Shown here one piece after another: positions 36,825-46,607 of a stretch of 64,000 nucleotides of DNA (its first letter is position 1; each line of letters opens with the position of its first letter). This DNA is from Prochlorococcus sp. scB245a_520K10. GTDB lineage: Bacteria > Cyanobacteriota > Cyanobacteriia > PCC-6307 > Cyanobiaceae. The position numbers and the translations under genes were made by a program. Location: the NCBI GenBank assembly GCA_000634515.1, contig JFNU01000005.1:1-64000 (forward strand), written 5' to 3'. The notes under the pieces are model-generated. The model was not told the origin of the DNA and searched no databases. It saw only the letters and a list, made by a program, of their open reading frames with translations.

Positions 36825-37412
36825 ATGGCAAATCTTAATCAACCCCCAAGCAGGGTTACACCAAATTTATTGCATATACTAAACGCTTTCACTGATAGCT
36901 CGAATACAATAATTAATACTATTGTTGAATTGAACTCTAATACCATAAATAAATATGAATTAATTACAGAAACGGGTCACCTTAAACTTGATAGGGTAGG
37001 TTATTCTTCACTTGCTTATCCATTTGCTTATGGATGTATACCAAGGACATGGGATGAAGATGGAGACCCACTTGATGTCGAAATTGTAAGTGTAACTGAG
37101 CCATTAATACCTGGATCTATTGTCGAGGCAAGGATTATTGGGGTGATGAAATTTGATGATGGTGGAGAGGTCGATGATAAGGTAATAGCGGTTCTCGCAG
37201 ATGATAAAAGGATGGATCATATCTCAAGTTATGAAGACCTTGGAGAGCATTGGTTAAAAGAAACAAAGTATTATTGGGAGCATTACAAAGATCTAAAAAA
37301 ACCTGGAACATGTAATGTTAATGGTTTTTTTGGGATAGAGGAAGCTATTAAAGTGATTAAAGATTGTGAAGAGAGATACAAAAAAGAGATTGATCCTAAG
37401 TTAGTAAATTAA
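36825..37412 (+). CDS. ppa: Inorganic pyrophosphatase, family I (canonical copy)
   Basis: Hydrolyses pyrophosphate, pulling biosynthesis forward. Family I residues are all in place: Glu35, Lys43 and Glu45, Arg57, Tyr65, Asp79/Asp81/Asp84 in DEDGDPLDV, Asp112, Asp117 and Lys119, Tyr154 and Lys155 in WEHYKDLK. About 30 extra N-terminal residues precede the core. An upstream TTG at 36822 adds one residue; the ATG is preferred. It abuts the convergent hemC end. A second, degenerate copy is at 52153, so this is likely the working enzyme. Confidence 0.93.
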   Translation: MANLNQPPSRVTPNLLHILNAFTDSSNTIINTIVELNSNTINKYELITETGHLKLDRVGYSSLAYPFAYGCIPRTWDEDGDPLDVEIVSVTEPLIPGSIVEARIIGVMKFDDGGEVDDKVIAVLADDKRMDHISSYEDLGEHWLKETKYYWEHYKDLKKPGTCNVNGFFGIEEAIKVIKDCEERYKKEIDPKLVN

Positions 37413-38369
37413 CTAATTTTTATTTTCTCTAAATTCTTCAAATATTTCGCTTAGTATTTTGTCGGCACCTTGGAGCTTTAGTTTTTTTGCTAGTTCTATG
37501 CCCGCCAGTTCAGGGTCATTAATATTTCCAATAACTTTATCTTTTATAAGCCTTTCTCCATCAAGAGAGGCTACCATTCCAGTAAGGTAAAGTAGTCCAT
37601 TATCAATATTACTATTGACTCCTATTGGAACTTGGCATCCACCTTCAAGGTCTCTTAAAAAAGCCCTCTCTGCGAGACATCTTTGACTAGTGGGTTTATC
37701 TTCTAAGACATTTATAATTTCTAAAACTTTGTTATCGTCAGATTTACATTCAATGCCTAAAGCTCCTTGGCCAACGGCATGAAGGGAAATTTCACTAGGT
37801 ATAATTTGGTGAATTCTTGATTCAAAGCCTAATCTTTTTAAACCAGCAGCCGCAAGAATTATACAATCAAATTCTCCTGCATCTAATTTTTCCATTCTTG
37901 TAATAACATTTCCCCTGATATCTTTGAAAACAAGATGTGGGTACTTATTTCTTAATTGTGCAAGTCTTCTTAGAGAGCTTGTTCCTACAATTGAACCCTC
38001 AGGTAAGGTTTCTAATTTATAACAGTCATTTTTTTTGTTTACTACTAAAGCGTCTGCGGGATCTTCCCTCTTTGTGATGCATCCTAATCTGAGGCCATTA
38101 GGCAAATTGGTTGGTAAATCCTTCAGTGAATGTACTGCTATATCTGCATGGCCTACGAGCATTTGTGCTTCAAGTTCTTTTGTAAATAAGCCTTTGTCGC
38201 CTATTTTTGCTAATGCTACATCGAGGATTTTGTCACCCTGAGTTGCCATGGCTTCTATAGATACCTCTAAATTGGGAATATTCCTCTCTAGTTGATCTTT
38301 AACCCATAAAGTTTGAACCATTGCTAGCTTACTTCTTCTACTAGCTATTTTCAGCTTAAAATTAGTCAT
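37413..38369 (-). CDS. hemC: Porphobilinogen deaminase (hydroxymethylbilane synthase)
   Basis: Polymerises four porphobilinogens to hydroxymethylbilane, using a dipyrromethane cofactor attached to Cys. Seen: [20 protein letters not shown], the catalytic Asp in [31 protein letters not shown] and the cofactor Cys in [11 protein letters not shown] near residue 245. 318 residues is normal. It is downstream of rpoD on the same strand with about 96 bases between, including a hairpin, and abuts the convergent ppa. Confidence 0.97.
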   Translation of the reverse strand: MTNFKLKIASRRSKLAMVQTLWVKDQLERNIPNLEVSIEAMATQGDKILDVALAKIGDKGLFTKELEAQMLVGHADIAVHSLKDLPTNLPNGLRLGCITKREDPADALVVNKKNDCYKLETLPEGSIVGTSSLRRLAQLRNKYPHLVFKDIRGNVITRMEKLDAGEFDCIILAAAGLKRLGFESRIHQIIPSEISLHAVGQGALGIECKSDDNKVLEIINVLEDKPTSQRCLAERAFLRDLEGGCQVPIGVNSNIDNGLLYLTGMVASLDGERLIKDKVIGNINDPELAGIELAKKLKLQGADKILSEIFEEFRENKN

Positions 38370-38391
38370 TAAATATTATTTTGAGTTTGAA

Positions 38392-38417
38392 TTAAAATAA
38401 AGTCGAATTTATTTTAA
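38392..38417 (-). terminator. Possible weak terminator or stem-loop after rpoD
   Basis: A perfect 10-bp inverted repeat, TTAAAATAAA / TTTATTTTAA with a 6-base loop, lies between the rpoD stop and hemC start. All pairs are A-T, so the stem would be weak. Position fits the 3' end of the rpoD transcript, but the composition makes chance possible. Confidence 0.35.
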
Positions 38418-38465
38418 GCTATTCTTTTGCAAGTTTCTAAAGCTAAAGATTATACTTAACTTTTT

Positions 38466-39647
38466 TTATTTTATATATTCTTTTAAAACTCCATTTCGAT
38501 TTGGATGTCTAAGTTTTCTTAGAGCTTTTGCTTCTATTTGTCTAATTCTTTCTCTTGTTACATCAAAAATTTGACCAATTTCTTCAAGAGTTTTCATTCT
38601 TCCGTCATCAATTCCATATCTCAATCTGAGCACATCTCTTTCCCTTGGACTTAGAGTGGCTAATACTCCTTCCAAATCCTCTCTTAATAAAGTTTTAGAA
38701 ACATCTTGCTCTGGATTTTCTATATCAGCCTCTATAAAGTCTCCTAGTCTTGAGTCTTCTTCTTTCCCTATCGGAGTTTCTAAAGAAATAGGAAGCTGAG
38801 CACTTTTAGCTATAAATCTTAATTTTTCAATTGTCATTTCCATACTCTCAGCGATTTCTTCTTCACTAGGCTTCCTGCCAAATTCTTGGCTAAGAACTTT
38901 TGTGGTTTTTTTAATTCTGGATATTGTCTCGTATAAGTGAACTGGCAATCTAATAGTTCTACTTTGATCTGCAATTGCTCTTGTAATCGCTTGGCGAATC
39001 CACCAAGTTGCGTATGTAGAGAACTTATAGCCTTTCTCATGATCAAATTTTTCCGCTGCCCTAATTAGACCTAAACTTCCTTCTTGGATTAAGTCTTGAA
39101 ATGATAAGCCTCTATTCATGTATTTTTTAGCAATGGAAACAACTAATCTTAAATTTGATTGAACCATTTTTTCTTTAGCTCTCCTACCTAAAAGAAGTCT
39201 TCTTCTAAATTTGGAAAGAGGCATATCTATTAACTCAGCCCATTCTCTAACTGATGGGAAATGCCCTTTTTCTGACTCATATTGAGTTGCCAGTTCTTCT
39301 AATTGAAGTAAGTCAGCAATTTTTCTTGCAAGTTCAATTTCTTCATCTGGTCTTAAAAGCCTAATTCTTCCAATTTCTTGGAGATAAACTCTTATTGAAT
39401 CCTCAGTGTAGATACCTTTTGGTCCAAGCTTTATATTCCCAAGCCCTTTATCTTCTTCTTCAGAATCACTAAATTCATTAACATTTTCAATACTGCTTTC
39501 GTTTAAATCAGAAGATTTCTCAAAACTTTGACCATTTTTTTTAATATCTTCTTCAACTACTGTTCCTAAGTTTGTATTAATGTTTTTATTGAGCTTTTTT
39601 TTTGAGCTGGGCTTGGAATTCTTTGATTCTGTTGCTACTGGACACAT
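38466..39647 (-). CDS. rpoD: RNA polymerase principal sigma factor (sigma-70, RpoD/SigA)
   Basis: Directs RNA polymerase to housekeeping promoters. Domain order: acidic low-complexity N-terminus (residues 1-75), region 1.2 with [16 protein letters not shown], region 2 with [20 protein letters not shown] and the 2.3/2.4 motif [20 protein letters not shown], region 3, and region 4.2 with [20 protein letters not shown] ending in [10 protein letters not shown]. 393 residues. The long region 1 and full region 4 suggest the group 1 factor, though cyanobacterial group 2 sigmas look similar. A 320-base non-coding stretch with its promoter lies upstream. Confidence 0.94.
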   Translation of the reverse strand: MCPVATESKNSKPSSKKKLNKNINTNLGTVVEEDIKKNGQSFEKSSDLNESSIENVNEFSDSEEEDKGLGNIKLGPKGIYTEDSIRVYLQEIGRIRLLRPDEEIELARKIADLLQLEELATQYESEKGHFPSVREWAELIDMPLSKFRRRLLLGRRAKEKMVQSNLRLVVSIAKKYMNRGLSFQDLIQEGSLGLIRAAEKFDHEKGYKFSTYATWWIRQAITRAIADQSRTIRLPVHLYETISRIKKTTKVLSQEFGRKPSEEEIAESMEMTIEKLRFIAKSAQLPISLETPIGKEEDSRLGDFIEADIENPEQDVSKTLLREDLEGVLATLSPRERDVLRLRYGIDDGRMKTLEEIGQIFDVTRERIRQIEAKALRKLRHPNRNGVLKEYIK

Positions 39648-39967
39648 GATTGACTCCTTTCTACGGTGAATTTAACTAGATTAAATTTTATTTAGGGCTA
39701 ATTTGTACATTTAGTAGTAAATTTCCCCGTTAATTTGTAAAAGAACTTTTTAGGAATTTGAATAAAAAGTTTTTTAAACTGTTGAAAAATTTAAATAGTG
39801 CTATAGATTACCTAAAGTAAAAAGTCTTGGGATTTCTCAGACAGGCAGATCACTTTTTGAATTTCAGTCAATGATCAAAGCTTCATGTCTCCCTTAAGAG
39901 CAGGATACTTACAATGTGCAAAAAACACTTTGTGGAATGTTCAACAATCCAATACTAAGAAAAAGTT
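39648..39967. other. 320-base intergenic region between divergent rpoD and priA
   Basis: It must hold both promoters. The rpoD-proximal half is AT-rich with no clear element. The priA-proximal half (39885-39971) contains an open frame of 28 codons whose TGA overlaps the priA TTG by the pattern TTGA; no Shine-Dalgarno precedes it. I saw no tRNA, rRNA or recognisable conserved ncRNA motif. A small RNA or leader here cannot be excluded by eye. Confidence 0.5.
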
Positions 39968-42244
39968 TTGAAGCCGGCAAGTAATCAGTTATTAAATATC
40001 TCCTACAAATTGGAAATTTTGCTAGATACAGGTAGTAGTAATGAAAGCTTTTACTATTTAGATGGAAATAATCTTGGAGCAGAAGTTGGGGATATTGTAA
40101 ATGTGAGACTAAGAGGGAGATTATTAAATGGGTTGGTGATCTCCAAAAAAAACTTTTCGACATTAAATAAAAATGAATCAAATATTACTGGAGGAAAAAC
40201 TATAAGATATTTGTCTGTTGAAAGTATTTTGCAGAAAAAAATATTTGAGGACTCTTGGAGAGAATTGATAGAGTCCTTAGCCTCTTTTTATATGGTGAGT
40301 AATTTAAAAATGTTTAAAACTGCATTTCCTCCTGGCTGGATTGGTAAATATAAGAATATTTCGCAAGGTTTGAAAGATCAAATATGGATTGAAACTAAAA
40401 AAGAATTTGATACTAAGAAAAAAGGATTAACCAAAAAAGAATTTTTTTTAATTAATACTTTGCCTGAAAAAGGTAATTGGCAAAGTGAATTAATAAAGTC
40501 TGGTTTTAATTACACTCTGATTAACTCAATGGTCAGTAAAAATTACCTTGTTAAATCTAAAAGAAAAAAAAATATGAATACTAAACTAAATACCTCTTTA
40601 GATGATCATAACTTAACGAAAAAACCAAATCTTACAAATGAACAAAAAATTGCGTTTCAAGAATTTCAAACAATGAAACCAGGAGATGCATTACTTCTAT
40701 GGGGCGAAACAGGTTCAGGTAAAACAGAAGTTTATATGAGAATTACTGAAGATCAATTTCTTAATAAAAAAAGTTGTTTGATACTCGCCCCAGAAATTGG
40801 ACTAATTCCTCAACTTATCGATAGGTTTAGTCGACGATTTAAAAATGTTGTTTACGAATATCATAGTAACTGTTCTTCCATTCATAGAACTTTAGTTTGG
40901 AAGAAAATTATTAATACTAGGGAACCTTTAATAGTAATAGGAACAAGGTCCGCAGTTTTTCTTCCAATTAAAAATCTAGGATTAATAATAATGGATGAAG
41001 AACATGATGTTTCATATAAACAAGATAGTCCTATGCCTTGTTATGACGCAAGAGAGATTGCTATTGAGATAGTAAAAAGGAATTCTGCAAAGTTAATTTT
41101 TGGGAGTGCAACCCCATCAATGAAGACCTGGAAAAAGTGTATTTTTGAAAAGAATTTTAAATTGGTAAGAATGATTCAAAGGATATCCAGTAATGAGATT
41201 CCTGAAATAAGAATTATTGATATGCGGGATGAGTTCAAGAAGGGAAATATGAAAATTTTTTCCAATGAATTATTACAACTGCTTCCTCAACTACGCTTAA
41301 AAAATGAGCAGGCAATAATTTTGATCCCTAGGAGGGGGCATAGTGGGTTTTTAAGTTGTAGAAATTGCGGATATTTAATAAACTGCCCCAACTGTGACGT
41401 TCCTTTATCAGTGCATCTCGGTTCACAAGGGAAAAAATGGTTAAGCTGTCATTGGTGTGATCATAAATCGAGATTGATCAATCGTTGCCCAGATTGTCAT
41501 TCAACTGCCTTTAAACCTTTTGGAATAGGGACACAAAGGGTAATAGAGTTTTTAAATGAAGAATTCCCTGACTTAAGAGTACTTCGCTTTGATCGAGATA
41601 CAACTTCAGGAAAGGATGGTCATAGAGATATTCTTTCAAAGTTTTCTAAAGGGGATGCTGATATTCTTGTTGGAACTCAAATGTTAGCAAAAGGGATTGA
41701 CATCCCCAACATTACTCTTTCAGTAGTTATTGCAGCAGATGGGTTGCTTCATCGCCCAGATATTTCGGCAGAAGAACAATCATTACAATTGTTTTTACAA
41801 TTAGCAGGCAGGGCAGGCAGGGCTCAAAAAAAAGGAAAAGTAATTTTTCAAACATATAAACCTAACCACCCAGTAATTTCGTATCTTCAGAAAAGAGATT
41901 ATGAAAGATTCTTAATTGAAAACTCGAGATTGAGAAAAGATGCTAATTTATTTCCCTTTTGCACGATTTGCCTTCTTAAATTATCAGGTGAAAATTATGA
42001 ATTAACTGAATCAATTGCAATAAAATTAGCGAAATATCTACTCAATTTTTGTGAGAAAAAGAACTGGAAATTAATTGGCCCTGCTCCTAGTTTAATTGCT
42101 AAAGTCGGTAAAAAATTTAGATGGCAGATACTAATACATGGTCCTGAAGGAACAAAGATACCTTTACCTGATAGATCAATATTATGGAAACTTATTCCAA
42201 AAAATGTTTTTTTGACAATTGATGTTAATCCAACAGAATTGTAA
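39968..42244 (+). CDS. priA: Primosomal protein N' (PriA helicase)
   Basis: 3'-5' helicase restarting collapsed replication forks. Seen in order: N-terminal 3' DNA-binding domain; P-loop GETGSGKTEVYM near residue 246; MDEEHDVSYKQ near 342; zinc-binding cysteines CRNCGYLINCPNC and CHWCDHKSRLINRCPDC near 464-515; helicase VI QLAGRAGRAQKKG. 758 residues is normal. The start is TTG at 39968, chosen because the N-terminal domain begins soon after and an in-frame stop lies 9 bases upstream. It abuts the convergent TPR-DUF3153 gene. Confidence 0.95.
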   Translation: MKPASNQLLNISYKLEILLDTGSSNESFYYLDGNNLGAEVGDIVNVRLRGRLLNGLVISKKNFSTLNKNESNITGGKTIRYLSVESILQKKIFEDSWRELIESLASFYMVSNLKMFKTAFPPGWIGKYKNISQGLKDQIWIETKKEFDTKKKGLTKKEFFLINTLPEKGNWQSELIKSGFNYTLINSMVSKNYLVKSKRKKNMNTKLNTSLDDHNLTKKPNLTNEQKIAFQEFQTMKPGDALLLWGETGSGKTEVYMRITEDQFLNKKSCLILAPEIGLIPQLIDRFSRRFKNVVYEYHSNCSSIHRTLVWKKIINTREPLIVIGTRSAVFLPIKNLGLIIMDEEHDVSYKQDSPMPCYDAREIAIEIVKRNSAKLIFGSATPSMKTWKKCIFEKNFKLVRMIQRISSNEIPEIRIIDMRDEFKKGNMKIFSNELLQLLPQLRLKNEQAIILIPRRGHSGFLSCRNCGYLINCPNCDVPLSVHLGSQGKKWLSCHWCDHKSRLINRCPDCHSTAFKPFGIGTQRVIEFLNEEFPDLRVLRFDRDTTSGKDGHRDILSKFSKGDADILVGTQMLAKGIDIPNITLSVVIAADGLLHRPDISAEEQSLQLFLQLAGRAGRAQKKGKVIFQTYKPNHPVISYLQKRDYERFLIENSRLRKDANLFPFCTICLLKLSGENYELTESIAIKLAKYLLNFCEKKNWKLIGPAPSLIAKVGKKFRWQILIHGPEGTKIPLPDRSILWKLIPKNVFLTIDVNPTEL

Positions 42245-43354
42245 TTAATTTGATGGAAGTTGTGGCAAATCTGTACCTAATTTAAATCTATAGAATCTTA
42301 ATAAATAAGCTAACACTATAATCAATAAAATAGTAGATATCCCAATCAAAAGTTTGTTGAGGCTCCAGAAAGAAAATTCAAGACTATTTATCTGACTCGG
42401 ATTTAATTTCCAAATTATTAGATTTTTTGTGATTTCTAAATTTGAATTATTTTTATTAGTAAGGATAGCTTTATTAGGGTGAATAATTTTGAAGATGAGT
42501 TCTAAATTATCAAGATCTTGAATAGAGTTGAGATCCAAATCTACTTTGTAAAAGTATTTTTTAAAAAAAATGAAGTTTTTTTGGGTAGTATTAATTTCTA
42601 TATTTGTTGATCCTCCCGCTAGCTCTCCAGCGGTATTTTGGGTTATTTTAAGAACTTGCTTTGTATCTTCTAGATTGAGATTTTTATGTTTCAAAGAAAA
42701 GGTTGATTCGCCTTGTTTAATTTCTGCGTCAGGGAAAATATCTTTTATTTTCTCCTCAAATTTTAATTGCCAAGGAAATTTCTTTATGTATTTACTTTCT
42801 ATCACTAAATTATTGGTTATTGAATCAAGTTCACTAAGATTAAGGGTATCCTCAACTTTAACGCAGCCACTTAAAAGTGGAATTAATAATAATAGTATTA
42901 AAAAAATGACCAGGGAAAAGCCTTTCTGAAAGGGTTTTGTTTCACCAGTTGGAGTATCATTAAAATTAATAAATTTCTTTTTCTCCAACACTTCTCTTTT
43001 TTTGCGTAGTGAGTTAAAAGATTTTTTATTTAGTGATGGGTCGCTTTCAAACTGTACGTTCCAATTTTCTGGCTTTTTAATGTCAGGAGAATCTATTACT
43101 TCCATCAAATATTTTGCATTTTCTCTCGTCTTATTATCGTAAGATTTTAGAAGCTCTTTACAAAATCTTTTAGCCTCCTCCTTTTTATTGACTCCACAAA
43201 GAGCAGTAATTAATATTGTTCTTAAATTTACTCCCTCTTTGCTTTGTAAAGGAAACGATTCAATTAATGGCAAAAGAAATTCAATACAATAATGATACTC
43301 ACCTTTAGCCAAAGCAAGTTCTACTGTTTCTAAAACTTGCTCATAAGTTTTCAT
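42245..43354 (-). CDS. TPR-like domain fused to DUF3153-type membrane protein
   Basis: Residues 1-90 are helical and TPR-like (ELALAKGEYHYCIEFLLPLI, then ITALCGVNKKEEAKRFCKEL). A linker leads to a membrane helix at about 145-163 ending in LLSGC, a lipobox-like Cys164. Residues about 165-330 fit DUF3153 (VEDTLNL, FPWQLKFEEKIKDIFPDAEI), and a second helix near 333-353 precedes the short tail. Family members I know of start at the LxGC lipobox, so the 160-residue extension is notable. It is 3 bases downstream of argB, suggesting cotranscription, and its function is unknown. Confidence 0.75.
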   Translation of the reverse strand: MKTYEQVLETVELALAKGEYHYCIEFLLPLIESFPLQSKEGVNLRTILITALCGVNKKEEAKRFCKELLKSYDNKTRENAKYLMEVIDSPDIKKPENWNVQFESDPSLNKKSFNSLRKKREVLEKKKFINFNDTPTGETKPFQKGFSLVIFLILLLLIPLLSGCVKVEDTLNLSELDSITNNLVIESKYIKKFPWQLKFEEKIKDIFPDAEIKQGESTFSLKHKNLNLEDTKQVLKITQNTAGELAGGSTNIEINTTQKNFIFFKKYFYKVDLDLNSIQDLDNLELIFKIIHPNKAILTNKNNSNLEITKNLIIWKLNPSQINSLEFSFWSLNKLLIGISTILLIIVLAYLLRFYRFKLGTDLPQLPSN

Positions 43355-43357
43355 AGT

Positions 43358-44209
43358 TTAGGCGACTATCATTGTACCAATTCCAGAATTTGTAAAAATC
43401 TCAAGAAGTAATGAATGTTCTAATCTTCCATCTATTATGTGAGCTGCTTTGACTCCTTGTGCTAAAGCTCTTATGCAGCACTCTGTCTTTGGAATCATAC
43501 CTTCAGTCACAATTTTTTTATCAATAAAATCTCTTGCTTCTTTGAGATTCATCTTTTCAATAAGACTATTTTTGTTATCTTTTTCTTTTAAAATACCTTG
43601 AGTATCAGTAAGAAGAATAAGTTTCTCTGCATTTATTGCAGCAGCAATTTCTCCAGCAACAAAATCTGCATTAATATTATGGGAAATACCCTCCATGGTT
43701 GATCCGATACTAGAAATAATAGGGATATATCCTTTAGAAATAAGAGGGTCTAATATCTCAGGATTTATTTTTGTAACCTCTCCCACTAAACCATGGCTCC
43801 CATCTCCTAATTCTCTAGTTTGAATTAAGTTACCATCAAGTCCTGATATTCCTACAGCTAAGGATCCAGTTTTATTAATGCCTTTTACAATTTGTTTGTT
43901 AACCCTACCCATTAAAACCATCTCGACAATATCCATTGTTTTTTGATCAGTAATTCTTAATCCATTTTCAAACTTAGGAGATATTTCTAATTTCTTTAAC
44001 CAATTATTAATCTCGGGCCCACCTCCATGAATTACTATCGGACATACCCCCACGGTTGATAAAAGTGCTATGTCTCTAAAAAAAGCATTTTTTAAATCAT
44101 TATCCTCCATAACAGAACCACCATACTTGATAACAATTTTTCTACCTGAAAAACTTTGTATATATGGAAGTGCTTCGCTTAATATTGATACTCTTTGAGA
44201 ATCATTCAT
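43358..44209 (-). CDS. argB: Acetylglutamate kinase
   Basis: Phosphorylates N-acetylglutamate in arginine synthesis; in cyanobacteria it is activated by the PII protein. The nucleotide-binding KYGGSVM near residue 30, [26 protein letters not shown] and GGVVGVP-type end with [17 protein letters not shown] are visible. 283 residues is normal for the long, PII-responsive type, with an N-terminal helix that forms hexamers. The downstream gene follows after 3 bases; upstream a hairpin separates it from a DUF2854 gene. Confidence 0.96.
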   Translation of the reverse strand: MNDSQRVSILSEALPYIQSFSGRKIVIKYGGSVMEDNDLKNAFFRDIALLSTVGVCPIVIHGGGPEINNWLKKLEISPKFENGLRITDQKTMDIVEMVLMGRVNKQIVKGINKTGSLAVGISGLDGNLIQTRELGDGSHGLVGEVTKINPEILDPLISKGYIPIISSIGSTMEGISHNINADFVAGEIAAAINAEKLILLTDTQGILKEKDNKNSLIEKMNLKEARDFIDKKIVTEGMIPKTECCIRALAQGVKAAHIIDGRLEHSLLLEIFTNSGIGTMIVA

Positions 44210-44246
44210 TATTAAAAATCATTAAAACTTGATTGAATTGAGAAAT

Positions 44247-44270
44247 TAGGTTTTTACAAATATAAACCTA
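44247..44270 (-). repeat. Hairpin between the DUF2854 gene and argB
   Basis: TAGGTTT and AAACCTA pair over 7 bases with a 10-base loop, starting 3 bases after the stop of the 176-aa gene (minus strand). No T-run follows. It may be a weak terminator or an RNA-processing hairpin before argB. Confidence 0.35.
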
Positions 44271-44273
44271 TAT

Positions 44274-44804
44274 TCAATAAAAGAGAATAAGATCAAATTC
44301 TTCTTTATTATCGTCGATAATAAATTCTGATTCAAGACCTTTGACGAAAAACCTGTTTAATCTTTCTTGTTTTTCAATCCATTTTTCTATAGGGATAGCA
44401 TTTAATTCGAAACGCATTCTAAGACCATTTTTTTCTTCCTTTGTAATTTCTTCTATTTCTTTTAATTGAGGTGGATTATCCTCGTCCCACAAATTTAATG
44501 ATTCTAATGAAGATTCAAGATGAGCTTTAATCCCATACCTCCATCTCGTAACATCTTTAACTAGTGCTGTTAATTCTTTTGGTCTATTAAATTTATTTGT
44601 CGCAAAATTTGTCTTGTCAAACAACTCTACAGGAGGAATTTCGGAAGTCTTTAAACCTAATCCAATTAGAAAAATAGGTACTCCATAAAAAAAAGTAGGT
44701 ACACTTAAATTTACTGAGTCTGTAAAATAAGCAGTCATTCCAACAAAAGCTAATATACCCCCAGCTGTTACGATTAAATTTCCAGGCGATAAGTATTTCT
44801 TCAT
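44274..44804 (-). CDS. DUF2854-family membrane protein, 176 aa
   Basis: Two N-terminal membrane helices (residues about 9-26 and 32-52; LIVTAGGILAFVGMTAYFTD, then YGVPIFLIGLGLKTSE) followed by a cytosolic domain with KDVTRWRYGIKAHLESSLESL and LRMRFELNAIPIEKWIEKQE, a pattern I associate with DUF2854, a family in cyanobacteria and plastids. No enzyme motif is seen. It is upstream of argB, with a small hairpin between, and divergent from a 60-aa gene. Confidence 0.82.
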   Translation of the reverse strand: MKKYLSPGNLIVTAGGILAFVGMTAYFTDSVNLSVPTFFYGVPIFLIGLGLKTSEIPPVELFDKTNFATNKFNRPKELTALVKDVTRWRYGIKAHLESSLESLNLWDEDNPPQLKEIEEITKEEKNGLRMRFELNAIPIEKWIEKQERLNRFFVKGLESEFIIDDNKEEFDLILFY

Positions 44805-44846
44805 TTTGATTTAGTAGAATGAGATTTAAATGGGCTAACAAGTATT

Positions 44847-45029
44847 ATGCAAGATCCTAATACTGCAAATCAAGGAGATTTAATTTTTAAACTTGATCAA
44901 GATAGAGCGTGGCTATTAGAAAATCTTGATAAGGGTAAATGGCCAGAAATCAGAAGCGAACTTGCCTCGCTTGAAAGAAAAATAAGCAAATTAATTATAA
45001 GTGTTCAGGAAAATAATGTTGATAATTGA
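44847..45029 (+). CDS. Small acidic helical protein, 60 aa
   Basis: Reads MQDPNTANQGDLIFKLDQDR, then LDKGKWPEIRSELASLERKI and a short end. It is probably a helical hairpin; no membrane segment or motif is visible. It is divergent from the DUF2854 gene and convergent with ssb by one base. No family recognised. Confidence 0.65.
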   Translation: MQDPNTANQGDLIFKLDQDRAWLLENLDKGKWPEIRSELASLERKISKLIISVQENNVDN

Positions 45030-45030
45030 T

Positions 45031-45456
45031 TTAAAAAGGTATTTCGTCAACTTCGGGCACTAAAGGTGAGCTATCCCAATTAGAATTTTTGGTGACTTCT
45101 TTTTCATCAATTAATTCATTTTTTTCTTTTTCATCAGATTTAATAAAGTCAACTGGTGTTATTTGATGAATCTTTGAAGCTGTTAGTTCTGCTTGCTTTT
45201 CCTTAGTTCCGTCTTTTCTAGTGACTGAATTCATTCTAAGACGTCCCTCAATAACAATGTTTTGCCCCTCCTTTAATTCGTCTATCATTTCTTGGGCAAT
45301 ATTGCCCCAACCTAAAATTTTTAGTTCTCTTACTGGATCTTCACTTCGTAATCCTTTAAAATTAACAATCATTTCTGCAATTGGAGTTTGGTTTTCTTTG
45401 GTATACCTCATCTGAGGAGCGCTATTAATTACCGCTTGTATTAAACAATGATTCAT
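45031..45456 (-). CDS. ssb: Single-stranded DNA-binding protein
   Basis: OB-fold protein that covers single-stranded DNA in replication and repair. N-terminus MNHCLIQAVINSAPQMRYTK, middle LRSEDPVRELKILGWGNIAQEM, VIEGRLRMNSV and a disordered acidic tail ending VDEIPF, the C-terminal tip through which SSB recruits partners. 141 residues. The pattern matches cyanobacterial SSB proteins. It is divergent from cobK with 28 bases between starts. Confidence 0.9.
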   Translation of the reverse strand: MNHCLIQAVINSAPQMRYTKENQTPIAEMIVNFKGLRSEDPVRELKILGWGNIAQEMIDELKEGQNIVIEGRLRMNSVTRKDGTKEKQAELTASKIHQITPVDFIKSDEKEKNELIDEKEVTKNSNWDSSPLVPEVDEIPF

Positions 45457-45484
45457 TACTTTCTAATCAATTAAAGATATACTG

Positions 45485-46282
45485 ATGCAGAATCAAGAAA
45501 ATTGCTATGAAAGTGTTTGGATCCTATCAGGAACTTCGGATGGACCTGAAATAGCAAAGAGGCTTCTTGAGCTTAACTATTCAGTTTTTGCAAGTGTTTT
45601 GACATATAAAGCAGGGCAAGCTTATATTAAAAATCCAAAGTTACATATCATTACGGGTAAATTAACTAATAAATATGAAATTATTAATTTTATAAAAAAA
45701 TATAAAATAAAATGCGTCGTCGATGCTACGCATCCCTTTGCCGTAATAATTTCTAAAAATCTTAATAATGCATGTAATGAGATTAATACTCCTATTCTAG
45801 GATATGAGAGAAAGTCTCTAATAACTAGCCATAGAAATTTTATCTACATTGATGATTTAAAGGGCATAAATATAAATGATTTAGAAAATAAAAATATTCT
45901 TCTCGCAATAGGATCAAGATACCTAAATGATACTGCTGATTATTATATAAATTGTAAAGCAAATGTATTTACAAGGGTACTGCCAACTTATGAAAGTATA
46001 ACTAAAGCTTTTGGATCATCTATAAAAAATTCAAATATAGCGATACTCGAACCTAGTAAAGGTCAAGATGGTATTTTAGAAAAAAAACTCTGTGATTTTT
46101 GGGAGATAGACTATGTTCTATGCAGAGAATCGGGAAGTTATTCTCAGAAAAACTGGGAAAGTATTATTTCTGGAAGTAAAATGAAATTATTTTTGGTTAA
46201 AAGGCCAAAACTAAAAAATGATTATTCTTACTCTTTCAATGATTACGAGAATTTGATAGATCATATATTTAGAACGTATTGA
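45485..46282 (+). CDS. cobK: Precorrin-6A reductase
   Basis: NADPH-dependent reduction of precorrin-6A in corrin ring synthesis. N-terminal WILSGTSDGPEIAKRLLELN is the family signature, with VVDATHPFAVIISKNLNNAC near residue 80 and ILEPSKGQDGILEKKLCDFW later. 265 residues is normal. It starts ATG at 45485; cutA follows after 13 bases on the same strand. With cobM and cobO in the same window it supports a near-complete cobamide pathway. Confidence 0.92.
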   Translation: MQNQENCYESVWILSGTSDGPEIAKRLLELNYSVFASVLTYKAGQAYIKNPKLHIITGKLTNKYEIINFIKKYKIKCVVDATHPFAVIISKNLNNACNEINTPILGYERKSLITSHRNFIYIDDLKGININDLENKNILLAIGSRYLNDTADYYINCKANVFTRVLPTYESITKAFGSSIKNSNIAILEPSKGQDGILEKKLCDFWEIDYVLCRESGSYSQKNWESIISGSKMKLFLVKRPKLKNDYSYSFNDYENLIDHIFRTY

Positions 46283-46295
46283 TATTGAATTTATT

Positions 46296-46601
46296 ATGGA
46301 AGTATTAGTTTTGATCACAACTGAATCAAATAAAAAAAATGCTTTGCGAGCGGCTAAATTACTAATACAAAATAAACTCGCAGCTTGTGTTTCCATAAAG
46401 CAAATTTTTTCAATTTATGAGTGGGATGATGATATTGCAGAAACTAAAGAGTTTGAAATTACAATAAAAAGTAAGCCAGAATTTAAAGATTCTTTAGTTG
46501 ATTTCTTACATAAAATCTCAACATATGATGTGCCTCAAATTATTTACAAAAAATTCAATTCTGATATCAAATATCATGATTGGTTGAATAAGACTATTTG
46601 A
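46296..46601 (+). CDS. cutA: Divalent cation tolerance protein CutA
   Basis: Small trimeric ferredoxin-like protein of 101 residues with the CutA pattern: EVLVLITTESNKKNALRAAK, LAACVSIKQIFSIYEWDDDI and VPQIIYKKFNSDIKYHDWL. The conserved Cys in AACVS and Trp in YEWD are present. CutA proteins bind copper in vitro; the cellular role is debated. It follows cobK closely and is convergent with the PfkB kinase gene. Confidence 0.95.
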   Translation: MEVLVLITTESNKKNALRAAKLLIQNKLAACVSIKQIFSIYEWDDDIAETKEFEITIKSKPEFKDSLVDFLHKISTYDVPQIIYKKFNSDIKYHDWLNKTI

Positions 46602-46607
46602 TTAAAT

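Noticed and set aside
39909..40181. 90-codon frame on the minus strand near priA
   Set aside because: Lies over the priA N-terminus on the other strand and has no recognisable domain.
42570..42929. 119-codon plus-strand frame
   Set aside because: Antisense shadow of the TPR-DUF3153 gene.
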